Source of the DNA: Lepeophtheirus salmonis
Lineage: Eukaryota; Arthropoda; Copepoda; Siphonostomatoida; Caligidae
Length of the DNA stretch: 64,000 nt
Assembly (NCBI RefSeq): GCF_016086655.4
Contig: NC_052134.2
Span: 8,432,001-8,496,000 of the forward strand
Reading direction: 5' to 3'
How positions within the stretch are numbered: position 1 is the stretch's first letter; each line of letters opens with the position of its first letter. The translations under genes and the position numbers were made by a program. This document shows, one piece after another, positions 24,311-36,700 of the stretch. The notes beneath the pieces were generated by a model. It was given only the letters and a program-made list of their open reading frames with translations, was not told the origin of the DNA and did not search any database.

Positions 24311-24594
24311 TGACAACAGCAAAAGAAAAGAAAATTTACTCATCAGTTTGATATTTAAAAAACGTACAGTCTCTAAGGTGGGAATTATACGCACTCCACA
24401 ATTATAATAATATTTTCATCCCTTGTTTTAGAAAATATGAATTGTCAGTAAGCTTTAAAAAAAACAAATGTGACATGACAGCAATTAAATTCAAAAGCTG
24501 TTATTATTTTTTCTCCAAGAGAGCACATCGTAGTATAAAACAATCAATATTGCACGTACTGAAAAAAGATGTATACTAACACTGATAATTATTG

Positions 24595-24899
24595 GGGGGT
24601 TATAACGGTAAGTCCTCGCGGGACTCAAAGTAGAATGAGGATCGACATTGGTTTAAATTCTGTTTATGACTACACAAGATACACAGTGGGATTTTTATAT
24701 ATTTCCATTTCACCCTCTCATAGTTGCTTGTAGGTAATCTAATAAAACGTCATGCCAGATAAATTTATCTTATCTAATCAATTTTTCAAATTGTTATGGT
24801 TACCACGTTTAGCATACCAGGAGGTAATATTTTCTTCAACTCCAATTATATACGTAATCCTTTGGTAAACTCAATTTAGAATTGAGAATCATCATCAGA
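24595..24899 (-). repeat. Dispersed repeat family A, antisense copy
   Basis: GTAAGTCCTCGCGGGACTCA, GTAGAATGAGGATCGACATT and GGTAATCTAATAAAACGTCA are reverse complements of successive family A blocks. The mariner fossil 24900-25850 abuts its right side, and a further antisense family A segment follows that fossil. Confidence 0.6.
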
Positions 24900-25850
24900 G
24901 TAATTCTTTTTTACGTTTTATGTTTAACTAGCGGACGTAAAATTTCTTATTAGCAATCCTTTTTTTTACGTCTACAAACAGCCAGAATAGTTGCTGGGAG
25001 CCAAATAGGGAGAGCAAGGTGGGTGCAGAACAATTTAAAGTTCAATTCATGTAGTTTTGCTATTATTTTGATTGACTTGTGACACGGTTCGCTTTCCTGG
25101 TGAAACAGCACATTCTTATTCTGTAAATGTGGTCGTTTTTCCGTAATTTTGTCCTATATAATATTCATTGTTAATGTTTCTGAGGGGGAGTAATGCATTC
25201 ATGTTTTATCCATTGCCATATATCCACGCAAGAATTCAAGTTCATTATGTGAAAACATGGCCAAACACTTCTCTGAGTCATCTGTACGTTTTTGTCTTTG
25301 GTCAAGAGTAAGAAAACACATCACCTACTTTGAACAGAGCTTTCTCTTTGACAAATGTCTATACAATATTAAGGGAACACGTCTTTTGATATCCTTATGA
25401 TGTCAATTAACTCACAAAACTTCATTTTCCGATCATTCAAAATGATTTTGTAGATTATTTTAATGTTTTCTATTGTTATCGCCGCATTGGACGTTCACTG
25501 GGTTTTGCATCATTGGTGTCTCTATGACCACATTTGAAGTCAGCAAACCAACGTTTAATTGTTGTTCTTTATAGAAGGTAGTCTCCATAAGACTTTTTAC
25601 GCTATTGGATATCTTGAACTGTATTTTTCCCCGTCAAGAAGCAATGTAAAATTATTAAACGCGAGTTTGTTTTAATCAATTGTTTTGCAAATAATAATAA
25701 AACTTAGCACGGTAACGCACAAACTAAATTACAAATTGTCATGAATATTGACAGCTATTTTGGAGGTTGGTATTAACCGAAAATGAGGTAAATATATAAA
25801 AATATCTTTGTGTGAAGCCCGGGACTTTTCAGGACATGTCCTAAGTGCCA
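24900..25850 (-). pseudogene. Decayed mariner transposase; HQDN and PSDY motifs degraded
   Basis: Minus-strand reading in order: LHCFLTGKNTVQDIQ, TIKRWFADFKCGHRDTND (paired-type DNA-binding domain, about 25560-25505), AKPSERP, KEKALFKVGDVFSYS, a WIYGNG block, then NVLFHQESEPCHKSIK (about 25110-25065), where the catalytic HQDN reads HQES. It ends with a HPPCSPYLAPSNYSGCL-like block (about 25030-24980), in which PDL is PYL and the final Asp is Asn. Stops and frameshifts are frequent. The outer end, GGACATGTCCTGAAAAGTCC in reverse complement near 25820-25850, looks like the 5' terminal repeat. This is a different mariner subfamily from the 12590 copy. Confidence 0.85.
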
Positions 25851-25874
25851 AGTCAAATTTGTAAATATTTATTT

Positions 25875-26070
25875 CCTCGCCTTAATAGCTGTTTGAAGTT
25901 AAATTGATAAACCGCAAATGACAGCTAATTTGATCTTCTCACAAACATTTTTCTAATTGTAAGAGTTACCACGTCATTTTTCTATTTTTTTTGGCAGGTC
26001 ATATTTTCAACAGCTGGAATACTATAACTATTGTGGTGATTTTTTTGAATAATTTTCTATAAAAAAATCC
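25875..26070 (-). repeat. Dispersed repeat family A, antisense copy
   Basis: ACAGCTAATTTGATCTTCTC, GTAAGAGTTACCACGTCAT and GGCAGGTCATATTTTCAACA correspond to blocks in the copies at 24720 and 42190. The order is antisense relative to the 10.9-kb reference. Confidence 0.55.
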
Positions 26071-26690
26071 TTCAGATACTTGCATTTGGCTAGAAAACTA
26101 TATATAGAAACTTGTCAGACGGAATAATTTATTTCATAATGGATCTAAATATATTATACATAAAAAAGTATACAAGAAATATAAAAACATGAGATTATTA
26201 CTTCATTAAAAGATTTGCAATTTTTTTTTTTTTTTAAACCTTTTCTCTTTATTTTTCTATAATGGCTTTATATCTTAAAGTAATAACTTTAGGACTTTCT
26301 TCTATTTCATTGTTATTTTTATACTCTCTTAATTAAAAATTATATCAACTTTTCTTGTAACATAGCCGCTTGAGAGGGAAACATAACAAAGTTTAAAGTA
26401 ATATTAGTAGCAGCAAAAAACAATTGAAAAACGATACATAAAAAACTATTCTTGTTATTTTATTTATGGGTCTTTTATACATTATACTTTATCGAATGCA
26501 TTCTTTTTTAAATATTTTTCTGTACAAAAAAATGTTGGAGATAAGTTATTTTGACAATTTAGATCATTTTTTTAAAAATGTTGTTGTTTTTTTCATTTTT
26601 TCGCTTAACACATTAGTTTTTTTAACAAATTCTTTTCTTTTAACTCCTTTAAAAACAAAAACTGAGCGTGTACTCCCCGGGAATTAGTGC
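26071..26690. other. AT-rich non-coding DNA
   Basis: T-tract near 26220; the 73-codon plus-strand frame 26466-26687 is Phe/Leu/Ile-rich and motif-free, most likely chance. Confidence 0.4.
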
Positions 26691-26699
26691 CTGATCAAA

Positions 26700-26950
26700 T
26701 TTCTTGCATTACAGAACAAGAGAGGCGATCAGGGACTTCTTGGTGGTTTGAGGACCTTTGTTGACCTTTGACTAAAGCTATCTTCATGCAAAATAACTCA
26801 TCAAATTCAGGTCGGTGTGAGCAGGAAAGCCAAATATCCTAGTACACTCAGTCGTATCAATCCTCGTGATCACTCCCTTATGGTCCTTTGTCTCCAACAG
26901 GGCCTTCCTCAACTTCCAAAGCGCCGAATTTCCTTTTTACACCCTGAAAA
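26700..26950 (-). pseudogene. Fragment of a mariner-like transposase, third catalytic Asp lost
   Basis: Minus strand: a block including LWKLRKALLETKDHKG, then FGFPAHTDLNLMSYFA and a stop. This corresponds to a PAxSPDLNPxDYxxW catalytic region in which Asp is Ser and Trp is a stop (about 26800-26750). It is followed in another frame by SKVNKGPQTTKKSLIASLV, the usual segment after the catalytic motif. The upper end, TTTCAGGGTGTAAAAAGG in reverse complement near 26945, resembles a terminal repeat. At 250 bp most of the element is missing. Confidence 0.6.
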
Positions 26951-27439
26951 AAATTAAAAGTTAATCTAGAGTAAACTAATATCCCGACACATATGTTCAT
27001 AACTGTTTTGTATTTTATTTGATTAGCTTGCAAATCAAAATATATATTCCTCTATTAGGGTTCTTTTAAAAACGTATACTAAATTAATGTATAAAATGCG
27101 TAACACTCTCAAAAACAGTTTAAAATAATATTTTGATATACCAAAGCTATTGCAATTCTTTTCTTAATTGGGCAATCATATTGCAATAAGAAAGGGTAAA
27201 AATAAAACTTGATTTGTTTCACTAATAAATGTCATAATTTTGAAGGAACTCCAGATTTGTGCATTAATCAATTGTTGAAGTATATTAATAAAGTCCTACA
27301 TTTGAAATACCAATAAAAATTTCGAATATTATCTATATTAAAAAACCAATTTTTGCTCTGTTTGTCTGTCTGATTGTATAAATATACGAAAACAAGTCAC
27401 CGAGTCCACTGTACATAGTGATTCATGATGTATATAATC

Positions 27440-27520
27440 AATATATTTTGAACTAAGAAATAACAATTTAGACGTAATAATGAAATATTAAAGGCGTGTG
27501 CATATAAAAACGAACGTGTA
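27440..27520 (+). repeat. Dispersed repeat family E, copy 1
   Basis: AACTAAGAAATAACAATTTA then a GTAATAATGAAATATTAAAG block and GGCGTGTGCATATAAAAACG. The same order occurs at 28390-28490 and 51765-51875, where TCGAGCGTG or TCGAATGTG replaces ACGAACGTG. Confidence 0.5.
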
Positions 27521-27679
27521 TACGACCTTGTATACATCCTTGTAAATCATATAAAGAATGATAATGAAGAAGTATTAATCAAATATTACAAGCGTGTGCT
27601 GTATAATAAGAGTATTGTTTCTGTTTGTTTTGGTATTAGTCTCTTATGTTTATCAATTTAAACAGGGTCATCAGACAGA

Positions 27680-28045
27680 GGTTGGCTAGAGGGGATGTAG
27701 CCTCGACCCCCCCCCCAACAAAAAATAAAGGAATATTTGCTTTATATTAAAAAAATTTTGGGCCAGGATGAAAAAATTTTACTTGAAAGTAGTGGTATTT
27801 TTTTTTTTTAAAGTCATTTGTAAAATTATGCTACAGAACAAGAAATTATCTTTTTTGAAAATTTATAGATTATTGTAGTTTTTTCTAAAAAAATAAACTA
27901 TTAAAATTAAATTTTTTCTAAATAATTAAAAATGAAAACTAAATTTTTGAAAATTTTTCTAAACAGCCAATGATTTTTGAACTTTTTTTTTTAGATCTGT
28001 GGTGAATACCTATGGCTTTTTGAAATGTTTTTCAAAAATATTTGT
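27680..28045. repeat. T-rich dispersed repeat family C, copy 2
   Basis: GAGGTTGGCTAGAGGGGATG, then a C-tract, AAAATAAAGGAATATTTGCT and quasi-periodic TTTTTGAAATTTT / AAAAATTAAA units, as in 19560-20160, ending in CTATGGCTTTTTGAAATG. It is truncated compared with copy 1. Confidence 0.6.
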
Positions 28046-28049
28046 TCAC

Positions 28050-28389
28050 AGCTTAACAAGAGCTAATTTGAATTCAATTTATCCATTTTCGGACCACTGA
28101 GTTCGATTGATTTTAGAGATGGTTGGAACGATCGAACGATAAACCAACCAAATCCCCTGCAACAGCAAAGATAAATTTATTAGTTGGATCACGAAGGTAC
28201 TCCAAGATTTGCCATGGGGCCACATGTTGAAGGATAGCTCACGCCTTCAGCCTCCCATAAAGGCTGTCATTAAAGCTAGAGGAGATTATATTAATTAAAA
28301 ATATCAGCGTCCATCAATCCTTCATTTTTTTTAAATCTGATAACAGATTGGGGAGAAAAAAGCCTTTGAAAATAGCTTGCACACCCTGT
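28050..28389 (+). pseudogene. C-terminal fragment of a mariner-like transposase
   Basis: Reads, with one frame change, a degraded WPxSxD region near 28090, then FISWITKVLQDLPWGHMLKD and SSRLQPPIKAVIKARGDYIN followed by a stop at about 28297. This is the C-terminal helical block of a maT-like transposase. The element appears to end at GCTTGCACACCCTGT (28375-28389), a plausible terminal repeat. The catalytic Asp is not preserved and the N-terminal part is missing. Confidence 0.7.
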
Positions 28390-28490
28390 TCATATATCAT
28401 AAACATATTTTTATCTAAGAAATAACAATGTAATCGTAATATATATATATTGCAGGCGTTGACATATAACATCGAATGTGGCTTAACAAT
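28390..28490 (+). repeat. Dispersed repeat family E, copy 2
   Basis: TATTTTTATCTAAGAAATAA, CAATGTAATCGTAATA, GCAGGCGTTGACATATAACA and TCGAATGTG align with 51765-51875 and 27440-27520. It directly follows the terminal repeat of a mariner-like fossil. Confidence 0.55.
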
Positions 28491-30827
28491 GGACTGGGCA
28501 TATAAGAGCAAACAATTTATAAATTGCTGAATTAATTTTGATAAAATAATTGTTATATACAGTATCCTTAAATTTTCGAGATTTGAAATTCCCACCCTGT
28601 ATTTAAGGGTTTTAAAATTAAGTGTCTAAACAAAGACAACACTATCTTTTTTTGTTTTTACTTGCTTCTCCGCGAGAAATGTTGAGGCTAACCAAAAAAT
28701 AATCTATAAATAACTGTATAACCTCCATAGATTTATCTTTTTATATGAATTCAGTAGATTATGAAAAGAAAAGGAAAAATCCTTCCTTGTCGAAGCTTAC
28801 AAATTCAAAATTTAGCATGTGAAATACAAAATTTAAAAAACTTATCAAATATTTTTCCTTTATCTACACATTTTTTGGCTTTTTTTCACATAATCACAAC
28901 ATATTTTTCTAAAAAACTTCCACCCCTAGCTATATCACCGTGATGTTATATTTTAATTTTGTAAAAAGGTCAAATTATCAATTATGGGTTCGAAAATAAC
29001 AGAATATTTAACTAGTGGTAATATCTGGCATTGCCTAGAGTAATTAGACATAGGCTAAAAGATGAATTTTTCATTCATAAGCTAGAAAATAACTTCCCCA
29101 GAAATCTTCAGTGGTACTCTCTGTTTTTCATGGGAACACTCACACGTAATTACTCAATACAAAAAATCTTAAATCAAGTAAGATTTCGCGTGTTCTCCCT
29201 GTTTGAATCATGAAGTTAGAAGAAATAAATATTTGATAGGAGGACTGACGACTCATTAAATTTTTTCATCAGTAATGCGTACTTTAGTCGGAAGATTTGT
29301 CACCAAAATAGAGTAACGAAACACTACCGGAAATGCTATGGTGCAGTGTTTCAATATTTAGTTATTTTTCTTACTGACCTAGATAATTAATTTATTGTTA
29401 TAACATTATCTTCCGTCTTTTCCTAGTCACTTATTTATACCCTTCATAAAAATGGGACTTTTATCCGGATTAGAATATTGCATACGCAATTAAATTTCGA
29501 TAGAATGATTTGGAATATTCATAAAACATTTATAGACTTAGATCTTTTGGTCGGGTTGAACTAGACAGAAAGAGTCTGCTTCAGTATAGCTATTGAAGGG
29601 TGAGTAGTCCAAAATATCACTTACATTATTAAATGCCCCAAAACCTTTGTATCCGCTTAAATAAATGAATTATTATCAGTGTGTTTTCTTAAAGTAGAAA
29701 AATCGCTCCCATTCTTATCCAATATATATATCTTCGCGATCATTGTTTTTCGGAACCAAGTCTTGCCCTGAATTTGACTAGTGGTGTACTCGAAGTATCC
29801 TTTAGAGACTACAAATGATACAAGCTAGCAATGTCCCCGTTTATTATTATCAAATTAAAAATTATAAGTAAATCGTGTTCCACAAAATGTATGATAAGAG
29901 GTTGCGCTTCTTAAATATAATCTTAAATCTTCCGTGTCATTAATGTTTCATCATGTACTTATTCAATGACTAGTAGTCCTTGACTTATTATAAATATTTT
30001 GCATTGATTTACTGTATCTATAGCCTATAATATTTCTTTGACATAAATGAGACATAACCAAATGGAAGAGCGTATACAATTGATAGTAAATTCTGCAACA
30101 AAATGGAAAGTGAATTTGTTATAAATATTAAAAACACAAAAATTATATAATATATTCCTTTTATTGAACTAGCTAACATTAATTTTCTTTAGAGTAAAGT
30201 GTCATTCACTTTTATGCAAAATAATATTATATTAATTTCCTTAATGAATAGTATAAAGACCAAATTATGATACATTATTTTCTTATTGAGTAAATACTTT
30301 GTTTTCCTTGTCATACAAATGCAAATATTCCTTACAATATTTCACATTAAAAAGTTCATTTTGAATATACTTACATTATTTTTACATTTAACTCGATGCA
30401 GCACTAAATATTAATAACAAAAAGAGTAAATATACAATCAAATAAATGCATAAGACTTTTTTGGTGGAATGATGTAAATCCCTTCCCAGTATATATATAT
30501 ATATTTTTTTAAATAATAATGTTGCTTTTATACACGTACATATATTGATATTTGATGCATCCTCATATTGATACCCAAGGGCTGCGAATTTCCTCCAAGC
30601 AAATGCTTAATAATAGCATTTGCAGTACAATAAATATAGAATTATTGAATTTTTTTATAGTTAGATGAGATTCCCTCAAATATATAATTTCATATTGACA
30701 AAAACAATGACCATGTGTTATCTTTTAAATGGCTTTGATTAATGTTTGTTGGTGGAAACATCAGTAAATCTTGATTCAATATTTAATTATGACGTCAGAT
30801 TTTGACAAAATGAGTTTTACCTACTTA
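28491..30827. other. AT-rich non-coding DNA
   Basis: Includes CCCACCCTGTA at about 28590 (terminal-repeat-like without a partner) and an AT microsatellite at about 30490-30506. The two 60-codon frames here show no motifs. Confidence 0.45.
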
Positions 30828-31601
30828 CAGGATTGATCTTATCTAGGGGTACACCAATCATTATTTTTAATTTTAAAAGAACATTGTTGCAAAATCACTG
30901 AGGCGGACAACAAGACATTTTATGTCTAAACAGAGCAAGCTGAGACAGCTGTAAAGAGCAAAGTATATTCTAAATTTTCTCAAGGGAAACAAAAGTTCGG
31001 GCAAAGTTTTGCTCTTTTTTGATGAAAAAAAAAATCACCGTTAATGCCACTCTGAATAAGTAAAACGGTATCTACATCAAAATCCAACATCTAGACAATA
31101 TCTCAGCTTCAGTGAGACACGTCTTCAGAACAAAATATCCCGCCGGAACCATGGTTTTAGGCGTTGTGGAGTGTGCCTTCCAATGTTTGTGAAGAGGAAG
31201 GAGCAGATCAATGCAGATGCTTACATCGAACTTAACTTCTGTATAAGAAAGTGATTTGGGTAACCAAAAGTTAGAGGAAAACTTATTTATTGCTCAAGAT
31301 GAAGTTCCATGTCATCGCGCCACTAAGAACAAGCACTTCCTGAGAGGCAACTTTCCAGACTTTTGGTACCTCAACATGTGGCCACCCTCTTTTCCAAACA
31401 CGAACCAGGAGTGGGCCAAGCTCGAGTCAAGGTCTGCAAGGGATTTATCCCTTTTATTGAAGCAATTATTAGAGCTGAGGGCTCACGTATGGCGAGCACT
31501 ATTTCGTCAAATAAATGTCCTCACAAAACTTCTTGTATAAATTTTACTTTTGAAAAATGGAAAATTATAAAAACTATACCACTAGATAAGATCAACCCTG
31601 C
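30828..31601 (+). mobile_element. Family B mariner-like element, copy 1, with broken transposase
   Basis: Terminal repeats: ACAGGATTGATCTTATCTAG at the left and, in reverse complement, GCAGGGTTGATCTTATCTAG at the right, extending about 27 bp. Transposase remnants in forward order: FALF followed by a block with TVNATLNK (first Asp region eroded), PAGTMVLGVVE (about 31142-31175), LFIAQDEVPCHRATKN (second Asp, about 31283-31330), FLRGNFPDFWYLNMWPP, then a collapse of the SPDLNPLDY motif (about 31390-31420), and FIPFIEAIIRAEGSRM in another frame. Stops and frameshifts make it inactive. It shares ends with 41688-42114 and 52391-53047. Confidence 0.85.
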
Positions 31602-32519
31602 AAATATTAGTGTTGTGTTTTGGTCTAAAAATCCTATTCCGGTCTGATATCGTTATAATACATGTTGGACCGACTAATTCAGTGCTATTAAGATGTTCAG
31701 TCTCTGTTGGTCTCATATAAAATTATGTCAATATCGGTGAAGTCATTACTTTTGTTGTATATTGCAACCTTTCCTTCAAAAAGAAAAATAAATAAAGAAC
31801 CAAAATTAGTTGGTGGCTAGCCAATTATTCCCAACCCAGGAGTTATAGTTAAATAAATAAAAAATTATGTAAAAGAATTGACCCTAAGTCGCCCTTTGTC
31901 CAATCAGAACTCTAAAATAGTAAACGAAAAATTCAAATTACACTTTAGCATATTTTTATTGTGATTTCAACTATGTTTTTAGCTCGGATTTTTCACATTT
32001 TATTATTTTTTCAGTAATAATTAATGTGTCAAATCCTGTTACTTTTTACCACCATACAAGCACAGTGCATTTACAGACAAGTAGAACATTAAAGAATCCC
32101 GAGAGCGGCTGTTGGATATACATGGGTAGCCACTAGGGTCCCCTTCACCCTGGCAAAAAACCCTGACCGAATCACAAATTTTAAACACTAAAAGCAAGTC
32201 AAGCCTTTGCCAAAAATTATCTTAGAAACCTCTTATTGAGTTTTCCAATGATACTAGCACCATGCATCATCTACAGACAAGTCATGACAGACGTTAATCA
32301 GTGCCTATAATTATTAGAAATTGTTTAACAAGAGCTAATTCTTATTCAACCAATCAATGTTAAGAACACTGATTAATGGAAAAGGAGCAGAAGTATCTTG
32401 TAACATTACACATTTGAAATTTTTATGTTAATGTAATGCATCGTTAGCTTTATAGTATCTCACAACTTTTCCTCCAAAAATAGATAAAAAGCGAATCAAA
32501 GACTAAAGCATTTTGAATT
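31602..32519. other. AT-rich non-coding DNA with a weakly repeated motif
   Basis: CAACCTTTCCTTCAAAAAG followed by TTGGTGGCTAGCCAATTATT near 31765-31830 resembles segments near 34868-34930, so a further low-copy repeat may exist. No coding content was recognised. Confidence 0.4.
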
Positions 32520-33181
32520 TAAGGTTTAGGGACATTTTGCCCAAAAACTACGAAGAAAGACAAATTTCTATATATTAAAGCATAACCTATTAGTCACAAA
32601 AATAAACATACTTGACCTCTCTAGCTTACGTATAAGTCCAGAAAATGAAACTTGAACATGATCAACAAATTTCGATTGGAACAATCCAAGTAGTTGAATG
32701 TCTCAAGGACCACCTTCTACGCCGTCAGGTAGGTCAAGAACCGAATGAGGGTAGAGAGGTCAATTTTCCAATAACCAATGAAATAAATCTATTTTCTCCA
32801 TTGCAATGACTTTTGAATGGGGCTTCTGATTTATTTTGAACTCTTTTTTGACACTTTTGCCCCCCTACAGCCCTGATGCTAACCCCCTCGACTACACTTT
32901 TTGATTACATTTGGAGGGAAAGGGCTGCAGCTCTCAATGCCACTGTCAGGTAGCACTGGAACGCCATGACAGAGAACTACATCCACAGCGGGTGTCAGGC
33001 TTTCTGCTGCCGCCTGGAAGCCATTACAGTCGCTATGTGGAGCTACATTAATGATTAAGAGAGCTCAGACACACCTCTATTTATAATATTAATTTTGTTG
33101 AAATACTATTTTTGCTTAATAAGAAATATCTTATCGGAGTTTATAATTCAAAGTATTCAAATTTATATAGACCACCCGGTA
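32520..33181 (+). pseudogene. Mariner-like element remnant, same family as 18363-19132
   Basis: The right end ATATAGACCACCCGGTA (TA at 33180-33181) parallels AATGGACCACTCTGTA of the 18-kb copy. Alignment starts at about 32570 (TATATTAAAGCATAA in both). Transposase remnants: a VSRTTFYAV-like helix-turn-helix start near 32700, PDANPLDYTF around 32870-32905 (third Asp retained), NAMTENYIHSGCQAF and CCRLEAITVAMWSYIND before TAA at about 33057. The first and second Asp regions are missing as in the sister copy, suggesting that the deletion existed before both copies spread. Confidence 0.75.
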
Positions 33182-35025
33182 GGGGCAAATTTAAATTTTT
33201 CTAATTGAAAAAATTGTCAAAATCGAAAAAAATAATATTAGACAGCGGTTCGAATTGTATTTTCTCTTTTGTCATAATAATTTATAACCTATGAGACGTG
33301 TTGTCAAAAATATTAACCTCTACCACGTCGTTACCTCTATTGAATCACGGAATCTTATCCGAAAACAAACCAAAAAGGGTCCAAAATCAGTTGATAGTTT
33401 TCCAATTCTTCCAAAGTATGGAATCATTCTTTAATGATTATGGCAAATTGTTCAGAGTTTAAAAAGAGATAATTATAACGCAACCAATTAACGATCAGAA
33501 ACCTGTCTAGAAGAATAGAAGTAAAATCATAGAAAGCTGAGAACAAAATAAGCTGGCAGTATATGTTTTTGCAAGGTAACGCCGTACTACAAAACTAATG
33601 TATATGATTTAACGAATTACTGCAAAGATCCCTAATTATGAGATATAATTTAATTTAACAGGTATGGAGTAGGCATCTATAAAAATTTAAAATGTTGAGT
33701 AGAAGATAAATAGATTTAAGTGATTTGAATAAAATTATTAAATTTTAAAAATCAAAGTTTGAGCTCATCAAATTTTCATTACTTCACATCTTTGAAAATA
33801 TGACTATATTTTGTCCGTTAATTTTGTTATATCAGTGAAGTAGTTAAACGCTAAACTGGAACAAATGCATTCATGTTGTGCTAAAAATTTTATTTGCTAA
33901 AGTTGGGCTTGGACCATATGCTTGTAAATCTAAACATATAAAGTTAGCTTGTATATTAAAACCTTAATCAATCAACCTTACAACTAGAATCATGATTCCT
34001 AATTCCTAACCCTTTCTTAAACCAAATGAATCAAAGCTAATTTATTAGTGTACTTGAAAAAACTTAGACACTTTAATTTATTTGGATAGTTCCAAATTTG
34101 TTCAAAACTATAACTATTCCTAAAATAAAAACATATTATCAGAAAAAGATTTTTTCACTAATCTTTTATAAGAGAGTATACCTTAACTTACCAATTCAGC
34201 CTTGCATACGGCTTATAACCGCAATTTATTTTTTCTATTTTAAGATAAATTATCAAAATTTACTTGAGTACTTTTAGCACTAGTCTTTTCCATTGTTCTT
34301 GTATATTAGTAAATTACTGTAACTTAAACGGGAAATAATCATTCAAGTTCAACTATTTGGACATCATCATGGCATAAGAATTGACAAAAGCATTCATTTT
34401 GAATGCAAGCTTAAATATAAATCGTTTACTTATACAATCTAATTATTTCTGTCTATTTTCTCATTTAATAGTTTATACAGGCTACTATAAATAATTGACG
34501 TCGATGTAAATCGAAATAACTCTTATACTCCGGACGCACCCAGAGCAATCCTGGAATGTGAAATCTTCTATTTATATTGATATGGGTAGATAAATATATC
34601 ATCAACAAACAATGGACCTTGTAAGCTCACTATTTTAACAAATGAATTCATTAATCAATGAGAGTGGACTAAAAATATTTAGTAGAAAATTAATAGTTTT
34701 ATCAAACATACATACACAGATATAAAGATAATCACAAAACCGTTCATTTCTTCAAAGAAAACTAAAACAAAGGATCTATTAATCAAAAAAGGACTAAGAA
34801 AGAAGAAGAGAAATCAAAGAAAAATATGTTTTAACTTTATTCGTTTTTACCTTTATTATACAACACAACCTTTCTTCCAAATAGAAATAAGAAAAAAAGC
34901 CCCAAATCATATGTTGGTTAGGCAACTGTTATTTATCTCTTAGCATCTCCCAGACTATCATTGCCATAGTATTTCTCCACAATTTTTAAAACGAATTACT
35001 TATACAACACCATGCAACAACATTT
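33182..35025. other. AT-rich non-coding DNA
   Basis: No coding pattern; only the weak similarity of 34868-34930 to 31765-31830 was noticed. Confidence 0.45.
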
Positions 35026-36030
35026 TTACGTGCACGCTGAAACCCACATTTTTTTGTTAGTAAAGCCGTAGAACACGAAAATGACCTTTAAAACTTTCAA
35101 AGAATGTAGGTTTGGCCTTTAAAGCCTTTTTTTTTTAAAATCAAGCTTTTAGGGTATAGCTATGATTCAGCCCCATATTTTGACATGAAAGACCTATATA
35201 TATGAAAATGAAAGTAAATAACAAATTGATATAAACATTCAGAATTTGAGAAATAAATTATTTTTTAATTTATCTTGATAACAATAAATAAAAAATGTAT
35301 ATAACCACTAAAAATCGAGTAAAATGAAGGACCATACTCCGAAGCGAATTTATGTTTTGTTGCTCCTCTATGTGCTATATATTCTAGCTGAAGTTTTAGA
35401 ATAGACCTTACATTTTAACTTATACAAAATTGCATTTAAAAATAGGTCGATTTTGATTGATTATTTGTCAATTTTGTTTTAATAATAATTTAGGAATTTT
35501 CATAAAATAAGCTGGTTAGGTTATGTTAAAATATATATTACAATATTATTAAGGGTGGGAAAATTGAATCAGTAATAAATTATTTTGGATATAAAGCATC
35601 CATAAACTTGTTTTAATCCCCTTACATCTAAATTTTAAATCATATCTTATATTATATTATATATTATTGTTGAAAAACTCATGAAGAGTTTAATTTTTTC
35701 TTCAAAGAATATTATCGTAATTGATATTCAATACAACCTTACCACCTTATTTTATGAAAATTCCTGAATTATTCTTTACACAAAATTGACCAAAAATCAA
35801 TCAAAATCGACCTTTTTTGAATGTAATTTTTTTAATTTAAAATGTAAGGTCTATTATCTTCTATATAGGTCTTTCATGTCAAAATACATCACTGAATCAT
35901 GGCTATACCCTAAAAACTTGATTTGAAAAAAAAAGCTTATAAGGCCAAACCTATATGCTTTGAAAGTTTTAATGGTAATTTTCGTGTTTTATGAATTAAA
36001 TAAGAATAATAAATGATGTGCTTCAGCCTG
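35026..36030. repeat. Foldback element with long imperfect terminal inverted repeats
   Basis: The left outer arm (35026-35200: ACACGAAAATGACC, AGGTTTGGCCTT, AGGGTATAGCTATGATTCAG, TTTTGACATGAAAGACCTAT) is mirrored by 35860-36030 in reverse complement. The left inner arm (35401-35555: AGACCTTACATTTTAA, AGGTCGATTTTGATTGAT, AGGAATTTTCATAAAATAAG) is mirrored by 35700-35868. Each arm is about 320 bp and the spacer is about 145 bp. About 200 bp at 35200-35400 interrupts the left arm only. No ORF is conserved. This fits a long-TIR MITE or foldback transposon. It borders the mariner fossil at 36055. Confidence 0.8.
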
Positions 36031-36054
36031 TGGGCGCTCCAAATAACTCATATC

Positions 36055-36455
36055 GTTACATATTCTAATAACTGAAATAAAAAGTTCAAAAATAGATCAA
36101 TTTCGTTGCGTTTCAGTAAAGAGTAGGAAACATCAATTTGATGCAAAAGGTTGTTTTGCGTCAATTTGCGTGGTATCCCTACATCCCTACTTCGTCTTAA
36201 GACCTGACTTATGGAAATGGTTCCAAACAGTTTATTGGCTAATCTTCCACTCCTGGGCAATAAAATATGTGCTCACATCCCGGTCTAACTCCACGATTTC
36301 CCTTATTATATCGGCATTTGTGATGATTGGCCTACCAAAGCCAGTTTTATCTTCGACGTCCATATTACCAGAACAGAATCTTTGGAACAACCACTTTGCT
36401 GTTGTATTCAATACTGAATTGGGTTCATAAAGAGCAAACATTTTTTTGCCCACCT
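36055..36455 (-). pseudogene. N-terminal part of a mariner transposase
   Basis: Minus strand from ATG at 36451-36453: MGKKMFALYEPNSVLN, TAKWLFQRF, then FCSGNMDVEDKTGFGRPI and a VELDRDVSTYFIAQEWKIS block (paired-like helix-turn-helix and linker), followed after a frame change by LHQIDVSYSLLKRNEIDLFL (about 36140-36085). This is the standard order of a mariner transposase up to the residue block just before the first catalytic Asp. The catalytic domain is missing, cut off near the boundary of the foldback repeat 35026-36030. The opposite-strand frames at 36170-36548 are shadows. Confidence 0.85.
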
Positions 36456-36700
36456 ACACACACGTTAGTAGTAATGATACTTAAGAATGTATTAAATTTT
36501 ATTTATGTGGAACACATTAACAAACAACTGGCTTCACCAAACACATAAATGTGAATGATTTTTTTTTAAAAGGCTTAACCTATCTGATTTTTGTATGAAG
36601 TGTATTAATTTGTGAGATATAGCTCACAAGAGAAGTCTAGCGAAAAACGCTCAAAACTATTTACTTAACCTAATATATGTATATACATATTTCGGTGTAC

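Noticed and set aside
36661..36700. TATATGTATATACATAT as a promoter or origin-like element
   Set aside because: Simple AT microsatellite-type sequence, common throughout the window and without an associated gene.
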